Of a stretch of 13,784 nucleotides of DNA, positions 1 to 7,671 are shown one piece after another; within the stretch, counting starts at the first letter, position 1; each line of letters begins with the position of its first letter. Both the position numbers and the translations under genes were made by a program. The notes beneath the pieces are model-generated. The model saw nothing but the letters and a program-made list of their open reading frames with translations. It was not told the origin of the DNA and did not search any database. The stretch comes from JTS-RE9 sp964649195 (GTDB lineage: Bacteria > Planctomycetota > Phycisphaerae > Phycisphaerales > Phycisphaeraceae): the NCBI GenBank assembly GCA_964649195.1, contig CAZYPK010000139.1, positions 1-13,784 of the forward strand, given 5' to 3'.

Positions 1-40
1 CGGGAGCCTCGCCCTCCCAGCGGGAGCCTCGCCCTCCCAT
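1..40. repeat. Two tandem copies of a 20-bp hairpin-forming unit
   Basis: Positions 1-20 and 21-40 are the same 20-mer, CGGGAGCCTCGCCCTCCCAG, differing only in the last base. Within each copy GGGAG pairs with CTCCC across a 7-nt loop, so each unit can form a small hairpin. The pair lies about 27 bp beyond the stop codon of the minus-strand cyanophycinase-like gene. It may act as a REP-like element or a 3' transcript-end structure, but no T-run follows on the minus strand. The array may continue outside the window. Confidence 0.6.
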
Positions 41-66
41 ATGCTTTTACCCTGGGATCGGCTGGT

Positions 67-1701
67 TTATTGAGGTTCACTTTTCCCGCGGGTCTTCAGA
101 TCGTAGCGATCCCCTGCGGCGAGCTTCGTGTAGGCCGCCTCGCCTGTCGCCGGTTCGCTTTTGTCATAGACATAAACATGGTTCTTTCCCACGATGCGCA
201 TCTCGTATCCGGTGACGATGGCGGCGGTGGCTTCGTCGATGCCCAGGCCCAGGAGCTGCGGGAATCTGTTTTTCACGGCTTCCATGTCCTTGAAGCGGTT
301 GCGCTGGGCGAAGTGCTGATCGATGGCGGTGGAGCGCATGAAGGCGAGGCCGCGTTCGTAGCCCAGGGCCATCATGTCGGTGTTGCCCAGCGGGTTGCCG
401 CGCACGAGGTAGTCGGCCTGGATGGTCGCGCCTGCGGAGGAGCCGCCGATAACGCCGCCTGCCTTGAGCACATCGTGAAACGCCTTCTGGGCCGGGGTGT
501 CGAGGTATTTATCGACGAAGCGCCACTGTCTGCCGCCGCTGAACCAGACGCCCTTGCACTGGCGGATCGATGCGAGAAATTTCGCATCGCCTGCGGCCTC
601 GATCGTCGGCGCGTGCAGCACGCGGATGTTTTTCGCCCCGGCGCGGGTGAGCATGATCACCTCGCCGGGTTTTTCGGGCGGCACATCATCGAGCGCGGTG
701 GAGATGATGGCGATGGGCGCATCGGGGCCGCCTGATTTTTCGATGAAGATGTCCAGCGCTTCCCTGGGTGTTCCGCCGCCGCCGACGATGACCAGCGTCC
801 CGGCGACGCCTTTGGCGGGCGGCAGCTTCTCCGCGGGAAACGGCGGCCGGGTCCGTTCGATCGCCGCCCTGCTCATCGCCACGAGGTCCGCAACCTGTCC
901 TTCCTTCACTTCGATGATTTTCGCCTCGCTGTTTTTCGTTGCAGGCAGACAGATGGAAACCGTTGACGCTCCGAGCGCGCGAATGGCGCGTCCCTTGACC
1001 ATCATCACCGTGCCTTCATCGACGCCGAAGCCGACGTGCCCCGGATGTTTCGCCAGCGCCGCGAGCAGTCTTGCCCTGCGATCGCGGGCGACGAAGTGCT
1101 GATCGACGATGCTTGAGGGAAGCAGGTCGAAGCCCGCGCCGATCAGCGGGTGATCATCCTTGCCGCCGGTGATCATCGTGCGCGACATGATCGCGGCGCC
1201 GGCGGAAGTGCCGGCGATGACGCCGTCGCGCGACAGGAGCTTGATGAGTTCCTTTTCGACGGGGGTGGCGGTGTACGCTTTTTCCAGCCGCGATTGCAGC
1301 CCGCCATCGATCCAGACCGCGGTGGCCTGATGGAGCGGCCGGCTGAATGCGGCGTCGTTGGCTTTGTCGCGCGAGGTGGTGTGAAGGATGGTCACGTGCT
1401 TGAAGCCGCGTGCCTGCCATGATTTCGTAATCGCATCAATGTCCGCCTCTTCATCGGTGACGTTGGCGGTGGGAATGACGACGAGTTTCGCCTGATCGCC
1501 GCCGGCGAGTTTTAGGAAGTGGGAAAAGAAAGTCGCGGGCAGGTTGCCGCCGCCGTGGATCAGGAGCGTGCCGGGGATGGGCCGGGCGACAGGCGGCGCC
1601 GACGGCAGCCTGGCGGGCGGGTCGGCATGGATGTGGGTGGCGAGGATGCAGGTCAGAAGCAGAGCGATCAGCGGGCGCGGGTGGAGATGGTGATGCTGCA
1701 T
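67..1701 (-). CDS. Exported tandem-domain cyanophycinase-like serine peptidase (family S51)
   Basis: The 544-residue product has a signal peptide at about residues 1-26 (hydrophobic core LIALLLTCILA, then a likely cut near HIHA-D). Two S51-type domains follow. Domain 1 (about 43-255) has the nucleophile motif GTSAGA with Ser166, DQHF with His202, and GVDEG with Glu229. Domain 2 (about 300-512) has GSSAGA with Ser422, DQHF with His463, and GIDEA with Glu490. The family uses a Ser/His/Glu triad to cut beta-Asp-Arg dipeptides from cyanophycin, so both halves look catalytically complete. WIDGG and WFSGG sit at equivalent points in the two halves. Known cyanophycinases are usually single-domain and dimeric, so this may be a fused dimer. 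The signal peptide points to extracytoplasmic substrates. The start is the ATG at 1701, and I see no clear Shine-Dalgarno sequence. It lies 77 bp downstream of rplS on the same strand. No cyanophycin synthetase is present, so the substrate is uncertain. Confidence 0.85.
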   Translation of the reverse strand: MQHHHLHPRPLIALLLTCILATHIHADPPARLPSAPPVARPIPGTLLIHGGGNLPATFFSHFLKLAGGDQAKLVVIPTANVTDEEADIDAITKSWQARGFKHVTILHTTSRDKANDAAFSRPLHQATAVWIDGGLQSRLEKAYTATPVEKELIKLLSRDGVIAGTSAGAAIMSRTMITGGKDDHPLIGAGFDLLPSSIVDQHFVARDRRARLLAALAKHPGHVGFGVDEGTVMMVKGRAIRALGASTVSICLPATKNSEAKIIEVKEGQVADLVAMSRAAIERTRPPFPAEKLPPAKGVAGTLVIVGGGGTPREALDIFIEKSGGPDAPIAIISTALDDVPPEKPGEVIMLTRAGAKNIRVLHAPTIEAAGDAKFLASIRQCKGVWFSGGRQWRFVDKYLDTPAQKAFHDVLKAGGVIGGSSAGATIQADYLVRGNPLGNTDMMALGYERGLAFMRSTAIDQHFAQRNRFKDMEAVKNRFPQLLGLGIDEATAAIVTGYEMRIVGKNHVYVYDKSEPATGEAAYTKLAAGDRYDLKTRGKSEPQ

Positions 1702-1758
1702 GGCGCCAGTTTAGGGCAAACTCGACGCATTTACAGCGGGAAATTCCAAGGGATCGCG

Positions 1759-1774
1759 AAGCCGCAAGCGGCTT
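1759..1774 (-). terminator. Possible hairpin after rplS
   Basis: AAGCCGC and GCGGCTT form a perfect 7-bp inverted repeat with a 2-nt centre (6 bp plus a 4-nt loop in practice). It starts a few bases past the rplS stop codon on the minus strand. No T-run follows, so this would be a weak or Rho-assisted terminator, or simply a 3'-end stabiliser. It falls inside the 77-bp gap before the cyanophycinase-like gene. Confidence 0.3.
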
Positions 1775-1778
1775 GGGT

Positions 1779-2216
1779 TCACGCGCCGGCGGTGGCGGGT
1801 TCGGGGGTCTTGGTCTCTTTGACGGATGCGGTGGTTGCCTCCGTGGTCTCGACCAGTGAACCCAGGCCCCGGCGCTTGTCGCGCAGACGGCGGCTCTTGC
1901 CCACACGTTCGCGCAGGTAATAGAGCTTGCTGCGGCGGGTGTGGCCGTGGCGCTGGACTTCGATCTTGGCGATGCGGGGGCTATGCACCGGGAAGGTGCG
2001 CTCGACACCTTCGTTGGCCACGATGCGGCGGACGAGGACCATCTTGGTCAGGCCGCGGCCGGAGAAGGAGATCACCACGCCGCTGAACACCTGAATGCGT
2101 TCCTTGGAGCCTTCCACGATGCGGACGTGGACATCAATGGTGTCGCCCACGCTGATCCTGGGCAGATCGCTCTTGATCTGGGACTGTTCAACGCTACGAA
2201 TGATCGCATCCGACAT
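1779..2216 (-). CDS. rplS: 50S ribosomal protein L19
   Basis: The product is 145 residues. The core (about 1-115) carries the L19 hallmarks: an N-terminal helix, DTIDVHVRIVEGSKERIQVFSGVVI, the turn GRGLTKMVLVRRI, the VERTFPVHSPRIAKIEV strand, and the basic RRSKLYYLRERVGKSRRLRDKR end. L19 sits at the interface between the 30S and 50S ribosomal subunits. Bacterial L19 is typically about 115 residues. Here some 30 extra residues rich in Thr, Glu and Ala (ETTEATTASVKETKTPEPATAGA) form a probably disordered tail. In many bacteria the gene follows rpsP-rimM-trmD. Here it stands alone, with its own promoter and leader upstream and a peptidase gene downstream. The start is the ATG at 2216, which opens directly into the conserved N-terminal helix. 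Confidence 0.97.
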   Translation of the reverse strand: MSDAIIRSVEQSQIKSDLPRISVGDTIDVHVRIVEGSKERIQVFSGVVISFSGRGLTKMVLVRRIVANEGVERTFPVHSPRIAKIEVQRHGHTRRSKLYYLRERVGKSRRLRDKRRGLGSLVETTEATTASVKETKTPEPATAGA

Positions 2217-2242
2217 GGCTGTTCTCGTCTGCTTGGACCACG

Positions 2243-2323
2243 CCTGAGCTGCACCGGCAGCGTAAACGGGTCAGTTGCCTGCGGTTCCATCCCCGGCGCA
2301 GCCGCCGCGGCCGCCCTCTCAGG
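2243..2323 (-). promoter_or_regulatory. Folded 5' leader of rplS
   Basis: On the transcript, CCTGAG (2323-2318) pairs perfectly with CTCAGG (2248-2243), closing a domain of about 81 nt. Inside are two GC-rich hairpins. One pairs GGCGGCC with GGCTGCGCC with a 2-nt bulge. The other pairs CCGCAG with CTGCCGG with a one-base bulge and has GCAACTGACC at the start of its loop. The element starts about 6 nt after the predicted transcription start and ends 26 nt before the rplS ATG. Leaders that regulate ribosomal-protein genes are known, including Rfam families upstream of L19 in other phyla. The words GGCAAC and GGTGC recall SAM-I riboswitch cores, but key S-box parts are missing. Confidence 0.4.
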
Positions 2324-2335
2324 GGAAGACCGGGA

Positions 2336-2364
2336 ATTGTACCAAACTTCTTTTTCGCTGTCGA
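2336..2364 (-). promoter_or_regulatory. Sigma-70-type promoter for rplS
   Basis: Read on the minus strand, TCGACA (2364-2359, 5 of 6 to TTGACA) is followed after exactly 17 bp by TACAAT (2341-2336, 5 of 6 to TATAAT). The expected transcription start is near 2329, giving a leader of about 112 nt before the rplS ATG. This is the best promoter match I found on the minus strand of the window. Confidence 0.55.
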
Positions 2365-2420
2365 ATGGGGGCGATGGGCTTGCAGGGGGCGTTTAATTCT
2401 CCGCCACATCACCGGAAGCA

Positions 2421-2570
2421 AAAGCTCCAAATCCCAAAATCCAAATCTCAAACAAACTCGAAAGCGAGCCAAAGCAGGCAAAACCGATCCGAATCCGGAT
2501 TCTGTTTGATCGCATTTTTGGTTCTTTGGAGCTTGTTTGGAACTTGGGCTTTGTCATTTGGAGTTTTTCG
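2421..2570. repeat. Inverted pair of 7-bp repeat arrays (NYCCAAA type)
   Basis: From 2425 the plus strand reads in phase as heptamers CTCCAAA, TCCCAAA, ATCCAAA, TCTCAAA, CAAACTC, and less regularly to about 2480. From 2563 backwards the minus strand reads CTCCAAA, TGACAAA, GCCCAAG, TTCCAAA, CAAGCTC and CAAAGAA, ending at 2522. The two arrays face each other across about 40-60 bp. The centre contains the perfect palindrome GAATCCGGATTC (2491-2502). The structure begins about 15 bp past the permease stop codon and could form a long imperfect hairpin at the 3' end of the efflux operon transcript. Confidence 0.65.
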
Positions 2571-2585
2571 AATCGGGCGCGGAGG

Positions 2586-5500
2586 CTACTGCGCCATCGC
2601 CGGCATCGGTTCGCCCTCTTCAGGTTCATCGAGTGAAGGCGTGGGGAGGGTTGGCGCGGCAACGGTCTCGCGGTGTACCGAATGATCGAAGCAGTAAACC
2701 ATCAGCGGGACGATGATCAGTTGCAGGACGGTGGCGAAGCCCAGGCCGAAGATGATGGTCACGGCCAAGGGCTGCCACATCTCCGCGCCGCCGCCCCAGT
2801 TCATGGCGACGGGGAGCATGCCCACGATGTTGGTCGCCGTGGTGATCAGCAGCGGCCGGACGCGGAACTGCCCGGCGTAGATCATCGCCTTCTTGAGCGG
2901 GACGCCGGTCTTTCGCATCTCGTTGATGAACTCGATCATGACCATCGCGTTATCGACGACGATGCCCGACAGGGCGACGATGCCGATCATCGCCATGATA
3001 GAGAAGTTGAGATCGAACAGCAGCAGTCCGACGGCGATGCCGATGATCGAGATCGGAACGCTGGCGAGGACGATCAGCGGCTGCACGAAGCTGTTGAACT
3101 GCACCACGAGGATGATGAGCATGAGGATCATGGCGACGGTGAGGGCCATCTGCATGTCCTGCGCCGCCTCGTCACGCACCTCGTTTTCGCCGCCGAACTC
3201 GACGATGACTTCATCGTCCACCGCGATGGCGCCCTTGGAGGAGGTGACCAGCGCCAGTTGCTCGGCTGCGCCGAGATCGGGCCGCATCGCCGCGACGAGA
3301 GACGCCTTGACATCATCCGGCAGCACGCCCCGCATCACCTCGGCGCGAACCGTCACGGCCCGCTTGCGATCGTGATGCTGAATGGTGTTGGCGGTCTGCA
3401 CCCGTTCGATGGTGGCCACTTCGCCCAGCGTGAGCACCTTGCCGGTCTGGCTTCGCAGGGAAAGATTGGCCAGATCGGTGAGCTGGTCGCGGCTGCCGGC
3501 CTGGTTGCGCAGCCGCATGTCGATCTGCTCATCGCCGCCGAAATCGACCTCGCCGATGAGCACGCCCTCCAGGGCGTAGTTGACGCTGCTGGAAATCTCC
3601 GTGGAATCAATGTCGTAAAGCGAGGCGACGGTGCGATTGGGATTGACCACCAGTTCCGAGCGCGTGCGGTAATCGTTGCTCACATCGTAAACGCCCGGCA
3701 CGCTGCGCAGCAGATCCTCGATCTTCGCGGCGCGGTCGGCCAGCACTTCCAGCGGCGTTTCCTTCTGCCCCAGCACGCGAATGGCCACCGGCGAGCCGGC
3801 GGGCGGGCCTTCGTTGGGCGAGGTGATCTGCACGATCACGCCGGGCAGCGGCGGCAGGGCCTCCTGAATGGCCCGGCGAATCTGGGCGTTGGTGCGGTTG
3901 CGTTTGTCGCCCCGTTCGAGTTCGAGGTAAACCATGCCGAACTCAGGGCCGGTGCCGCGCAGCACATCAAGACGGATGTTCAGCGCGCCGGGGTCGCCGA
4001 TGGTCGTCACGGGCAAGGCGTGCGGCGAGCTTTCACCGGGACGGTACCACTCGTCGGGCCGCACCGCCTCCATCACGGCCTTCTCGATCTTCGCCGCGAC
4101 TTCCACGCTCTTGCGTTCCATCGACGAACCCAGCGGCAACTCGAAGTAAACCTCGATCACCGGCTGATCGCCTTCGGGCATGAACTCGAAGCCGACCGCG
4201 CCGCTGTAAAACAATCCGACCGGCACGATCGAGAGCACCGCCGTCAGCGTCAGCACCAGCACGCGATGGCGGAAGGCGATGTTGAAAATCTTTTCGTAAA
4301 CCTGCTTGAGCCAGCTTGCGGCGACCAGCGCATCGGCGTTGGCGATCATCTCCTCATCCTCGCTCATCGGCGTGCCGTCGGCGCGGCGCGGCGGCGTGAG
4401 CACCCGCCTGGGCCTGGACATCACATAGACGCTCATCGCGGGCAGCAGCAGGAACGCCACCACCACCGCGGCGCAGAGGGCGAGAATGGTGACGATGGGC
4501 ATCAGTTCGAGGAAGTCGCCCATGATGCCGCGGATGAACAGCAGCGGCGCGAAGCCCGCCATGGTGGTGAGGTAGGCCGAGATCAGCGGGCCGCTCACTT
4601 CGCGCAGGCCGTGGCGCGCCGCTTCAACGGGGCTCTTGCCCATCTCGCGGTGGCGGTAGATGTTTTCGCCGACGATGATCGCGCCGTCGGCCACTTCGCC
4701 GACCACGACGATGATGGCGAAGAGCGTCATGTTGTTGATGGCCAGGTTCGGATTGATGGTCAGCTTGGCGAGCCAGAGAAACGCGGCGGTGCCCAGGATG
4801 CAGAAGGGGAAACTCACCGCGATCAGCGAGGCGTTGCGCCAGCCGAAGGAGAACCAGAGCATGAGAATGACCAGGATCGTGCCGTAGAGGGCGTTGGATC
4901 CGAGTTGTTCGAGCATGTAATGAATTTCGCGGGCCTGGGAGCGAACGGTGCCGATTTTGGTGTCTTCCGCGCCGCCCTGGGCGATGAAGCGATCGACCAT
5001 GGCCTGCACCGTGTTGGCGGTGGCGAGCATGTCGATGTCGGTCTTGGGCCGAACGAGCAGAACGACGGCGTCCTGCGAGCCGTAGCGGGCGATGCTCGTC
5101 AGCGGCTTGTTGCCCATGCGGACGTTGGCGACATCATCGAGCAGGATCGGCTTGCCCTCGTGGACGCCGATGGGCAGCGTGGCGATGTCTTCGAGTTTTT
5201 CGATTCGTCCGCGCGTGCGGACGCGCTGATCGTTGCCGCCGGATTCGATGGAGCCGCTGGGCGTTTCGGTGTTGGCCCGGCGCACGGCCATTTCGATCTG
5301 GCCGTAGGAGAAGCCGTAGAGCACCATGAGATTGGGATCGACCTCGATCTGCAATTCGCGTTCGAGGCCGCCGAAGATATCGACGCCCGCCACCCCGCCG
5401 ACCGGTTCGAGTTCGGTCTGCAATCGCTCGGCGATCCGCCTGCGTTGCGAGCCATCCTTGCCGCCGGCGATGAAGACCTGGATCACCGGCCAGTTGTCGT

Positions 5501-5915
5501 AGCCGATGTCCGCCACGATGGGTCCGGGGTTCTGCTGCGCTTCGCGCGGAAACTGCCCGCGGATACGGTTGATCATGCTCTCCACATCGCGCTTGGCGTC
5601 ATCCACATTGATCGAATGATCGAACACGAACTGCACCATCGCGGCGCCATGCACCGATTGCGAAAGCACCGACCGTTCATCGCGGAGGCCCTTGAGCGTG
5701 GTCGATTCCTCTTCGATGCGGCGGACGATCTGCGATTCATTCACCGAAGCGGGCGCACCAGGATTGGGCACCACGACCGAGACCACCGGCAGCTTCACCC
5801 GCGGCGTGCGCTCCTTGGGCAGCGCAACAATCGCCGCGATGCCCGCCGCACAAAGCAGGATGGCGCCGAGCATGATCAGTCGCGGCTTGTCAATGGCCCT
5901 GTCAACCAAGCGCAT
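2586..5915 (-). CDS. RND efflux permease, inner-membrane proton-driven pump subunit
   Basis: The product is 1109 residues, slightly longer than AcrB-like pumps (about 1030-1050). An N-terminal transmembrane helix (about 12-32) leads into a periplasmic porter half (about 40-335), helices TM2-TM6 (about 342-500), a charged cytoplasmic linker (about 500-535), TM7 (about 548-570), the second porter half (about 572-915) and TM8-TM12 (about 922-1075). The TM4 motif GEVADGAIIVGEN keeps Asp410, equivalent to AcrB Asp407, but has Gly411 where AcrB has Asp408. TM10 reads SGIVVDNAMVMIEF, with Asp988 in place of the AcrB lysine. Both variations occur in wider RND families, so loss of function is not implied. 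The pump works with the adaptor encoded just upstream. No outer-membrane channel gene is present. The start is the ATG at 5915, followed by typical HAE1 residues. Its ribosome-binding region consists of repeat DNA. The substrate cannot be inferred; heavy-metal CusA motifs were not seen. Confidence 0.93.
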   Translation of the reverse strand: MRLVDRAIDKPRLIMLGAILLCAAGIAAIVALPKERTPRVKLPVVSVVVPNPGAPASVNESQIVRRIEEESTTLKGLRDERSVLSQSVHGAAMVQFVFDHSINVDDAKRDVESMINRIRGQFPREAQQNPGPIVADIGYDNWPVIQVFIAGGKDGSQRRRIAERLQTELEPVGGVAGVDIFGGLERELQIEVDPNLMVLYGFSYGQIEMAVRRANTETPSGSIESGGNDQRVRTRGRIEKLEDIATLPIGVHEGKPILLDDVANVRMGNKPLTSIARYGSQDAVVLLVRPKTDIDMLATANTVQAMVDRFIAQGGAEDTKIGTVRSQAREIHYMLEQLGSNALYGTILVILMLWFSFGWRNASLIAVSFPFCILGTAAFLWLAKLTINPNLAINNMTLFAIIVVVGEVADGAIIVGENIYRHREMGKSPVEAARHGLREVSGPLISAYLTTMAGFAPLLFIRGIMGDFLELMPIVTILALCAAVVVAFLLLPAMSVYVMSRPRRVLTPPRRADGTPMSEDEEMIANADALVAASWLKQVYEKIFNIAFRHRVLVLTLTAVLSIVPVGLFYSGAVGFEFMPEGDQPVIEVYFELPLGSSMERKSVEVAAKIEKAVMEAVRPDEWYRPGESSPHALPVTTIGDPGALNIRLDVLRGTGPEFGMVYLELERGDKRNRTNAQIRRAIQEALPPLPGVIVQITSPNEGPPAGSPVAIRVLGQKETPLEVLADRAAKIEDLLRSVPGVYDVSNDYRTRSELVVNPNRTVASLYDIDSTEISSSVNYALEGVLIGEVDFGGDEQIDMRLRNQAGSRDQLTDLANLSLRSQTGKVLTLGEVATIERVQTANTIQHHDRKRAVTVRAEVMRGVLPDDVKASLVAAMRPDLGAAEQLALVTSSKGAIAVDDEVIVEFGGENEVRDEAAQDMQMALTVAMILMLIILVVQFNSFVQPLIVLASVPISIIGIAVGLLLFDLNFSIMAMIGIVALSGIVVDNAMVMIEFINEMRKTGVPLKKAMIYAGQFRVRPLLITTATNIVGMLPVAMNWGGGAEMWQPLAVTIIFGLGFATVLQLIIVPLMVYCFDHSVHRETVAAPTLPTPSLDEPEEGEPMPAMAQ

Positions 5916-5918
5916 GAG

Positions 5919-6060
5919 ATAAGTTCCGAGTTCCGAGTTTCGAGTTCCGAGTTTCGAGTTCCGATCTTTAAGTTTCGAGCTTCAAGTTTCGAGTGAACGA
6001 GTGCGGAATCAGGCTCTTGCCTTTTAACTCGGAACTCGGAACTCGAAACTCGGAACTTAT
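5919..6060. repeat. Inverted pair of 7-bp repeat arrays (GAGTTYC type) between adaptor and permease
   Basis: Positions 5921-5993 hold about ten head-to-tail heptamers with consensus GAGTTYC (AAGTTCC, GAGTTCC, GAGTTTC and so on). Positions 6024-6058 hold five of the same units on the opposite strand. Both outer ends start with ATAAGTTCCGAGTT, so the arrays face inward across about 30 bp of unrelated sequence. In the efflux mRNA the outer 35 nt of the two arms can pair almost throughout, allowing a few G-U or mismatched positions. One edge lies 4-6 bp after the adaptor stop codon. The other lies about 5 nt before the permease ATG. Confidence 0.8.
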
Positions 6061-6063
6061 TCT

Positions 6064-7410
6064 TCAATCCGCCCCCGCCGTGCTGTGCAGCGGCTCGATC
6101 AACTGCTTGTCCGTGTTCACCACCAGCACCGGCTTGCCATCGGAAACGCGGGTCTGGCCTTCAACGACCAGGTGGGAGACGCCTTTGGGCAACCCGCTGA
6201 TGAGGTAGTGATCCTCCACCAACACCGCCTTGTCAATCGTGAACTCGCGCACCACCATCGTGGGCACGGTCAGGTGTGACTTGCCGATCCCCCCAAGGTC
6301 GAGGCCCACGGTCAGCCCTTCAGAGACGAAGTAGGCGGTGAGCTTGTTGCCTTTTCGCTTGACCGCCTCGGCAGGCACCGCGACGACCTGCGCATCCTCG
6401 CGCAGGGTGATCGTGGCCTTGGCGATCATGCCGGGCTTGAGCGAGCCATCCTTGTTGTCCAGTTCGACTTCGACATCGAACAGCCCCGTCACCGGATTGG
6501 CCGCGGGAGGCACCATCGTGATGTACCCGGTGCGCGGCGGAAGTTTGGATTCTTCACCGTCGCCATGCACCGCCGCATGACTGGCCTGAAGCGCCAGCAC
6601 TTCGACGGAGACCTTCTGCCCCTGGCTGACCTGCGGGCGCTTGCTCTGCACCACGCCGATGAGCAGTTTCACCTTGGTCATGTCAACCAGGCGAACCACC
6701 AGATCGCCGGGACGCACCATCGTGCCCACTTCCAAAGGCAGTGCCGCGACCTTGGCCTTGATCGGTGCGCGAAGGATGGCGTCGTCGTGATTCACCTTCG
6801 CCACGGTCATCGCGGCGTTGGCCGAGTCGTAGGTGGCGACGGCCCGGTCGTAGCGGGCCTTGGAGACATCGTGCTGGGCCTTGGCGACCTTGAGCGCGGT
6901 TTCCGCGCGATCGACATCGCGCTGCTTGGCCGCTTCCTTCTCGAGCAGTTCCACCTGCCTGTCGTATTCGCGCCGGGCGTCATCCACCACCGCATTGGCC
7001 TGACTGACGGCGCCCTCGGCGGCGAGCATCTCGGCGCTGGCCTCGTTTCGCTGGGCGGCAGCCTGGGCGACCGCCGCCTTGAACCGGGCCGGTTCGAGCA
7101 TGGCGATGATGTCGCCTTTCTCAACGATGTCATTCTCCTTCACCGCGGGACCATCTTCCGTTCCAAGCTGCGACAGCCGGCCAACGATCTGGAAGGACAT
7201 GTTCAACTCGGCGCGGGCATGGATGCGGCCATAGAACGATTCGGTCACGGTGTATGGCCGCAGCTCCAGCGGGGCGCAGCGAACGACTTCGGGCTTGATG
7301 ATCGGCACCACCTGATGGGCCTGGGCCTCCCTGGCGCGATGGTAGCCCACGGCAGCCACGCCGCCCACGGCGACCAGAAAGACCGATAACGCGATGATCT
7401 TGTAACCCAT
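6064..7410 (-). CDS. RND efflux periplasmic adaptor (membrane fusion protein, HlyD/AcrA type)
   Basis: Taken from the ATG at 7410, the product is 448 residues. It has one N-terminal membrane anchor (about 4-22, IIALSVFLVAVGGVAAVGY). The first half of a lipoyl-like barrel-sandwich domain covers about 60-110 (FQIVGRLSQL, VEKGDIIAML). A long alpha-helical hairpin rich in Ala, Glu, Lys and Arg covers about 110-205. The second lipoyl half covers 208-243 (AILRAPIKAKV, VGTMVRPGDLVV), followed by beta-barrel and membrane-proximal parts to about 430. Adaptors of this type link the inner-membrane pump to an outer-membrane channel. The permease gene follows 148 bp downstream on the same strand. A TTG at 7434 would add eight residues, but the ATG at 7410 gives a cleaner membrane anchor and has an AGGT about 9 nt upstream. 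Confidence 0.9.
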   Translation of the reverse strand: MGYKIIALSVFLVAVGGVAAVGYHRAREAQAHQVVPIIKPEVVRCAPLELRPYTVTESFYGRIHARAELNMSFQIVGRLSQLGTEDGPAVKENDIVEKGDIIAMLEPARFKAAVAQAAAQRNEASAEMLAAEGAVSQANAVVDDARREYDRQVELLEKEAAKQRDVDRAETALKVAKAQHDVSKARYDRAVATYDSANAAMTVAKVNHDDAILRAPIKAKVAALPLEVGTMVRPGDLVVRLVDMTKVKLLIGVVQSKRPQVSQGQKVSVEVLALQASHAAVHGDGEESKLPPRTGYITMVPPAANPVTGLFDVEVELDNKDGSLKPGMIAKATITLREDAQVVAVPAEAVKRKGNKLTAYFVSEGLTVGLDLGGIGKSHLTVPTMVVREFTIDKAVLVEDHYLISGLPKGVSHLVVEGQTRVSDGKPVLVVNTDKQLIEPLHSTAGAD

Positions 7411-7582
7411 GATCGATGACCTGGGCCATCGCAAAGCGACGGCAGGATGGAGCAGCGGTCAAAACTGATGCGGGAAGACGGATCAACACACCGAGGCGGG
7501 ACACGGTCATGGCCTGCCATCCGATCATGCAGGCTCTGCACCGGCGTTGCGGCATCCCTTCATCTTCCAACTGCTCTGCATC

Positions 7583-7613
7583 CTACATCGACCCGATATG
7601 GGGGGCAATGTAG
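7583..7613. promoter_or_regulatory. Small inverted repeat upstream of the efflux operon
   Basis: CTACAT and ATGTAG form perfect 6-bp arms, with CCC and GGG able to pair inside. The site lies about 170-200 bp before the adaptor ATG and overlaps a weak promoter-like pair. It could be an operator for a dimeric regulator, as is common upstream of RND pumps, but no regulator gene is adjacent. The function is inferred from position only. Confidence 0.25.
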
Positions 7614-7671
7614 TGGTTCCCATCAGGGTGAAAGCATATGGCTAAAAGAACAGGTGAAGCCCCCCGGAAGC

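Larger units (their letters stand above)
2217..2585. other. 369-bp spacer between the RND permease and rplS
   Basis: The spacer has two parts. Nearest rplS (about 2217-2364) are a sigma-70-type promoter and a folded leader on the minus strand, listed separately. Nearest the permease stop codon (about 2421-2570) is an inverted pair of 7-bp repeat arrays around a 12-bp palindrome. The short reading frames here have repetitive, low-complexity translations and are not credible genes. Confidence 0.7.

Noticed and set aside
2243..2323. SAM-I riboswitch before rplS
   Set aside because: Only GGCAAC and GGTGC resemble it; the rest of the core is missing, and L19 is not a methionine-pathway gene.
2673..5996. 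Plus-strand 1107-residue frame opposite the RND permease
   Set aside because: It is an antisense shadow, rich in His, Asp, Gly and Arg with no domain signature; the minus-strand permease explains the region fully.
5876..6067. Short frame with SSEFRV / RNSELETRNSEL translation
   Set aside because: It is a translation of the heptamer arrays, not a protein gene.
2586..7410. Complete tripartite efflux operon
   Set aside because: Only adaptor and permease are present; no outer-membrane factor lies on either side within the window.
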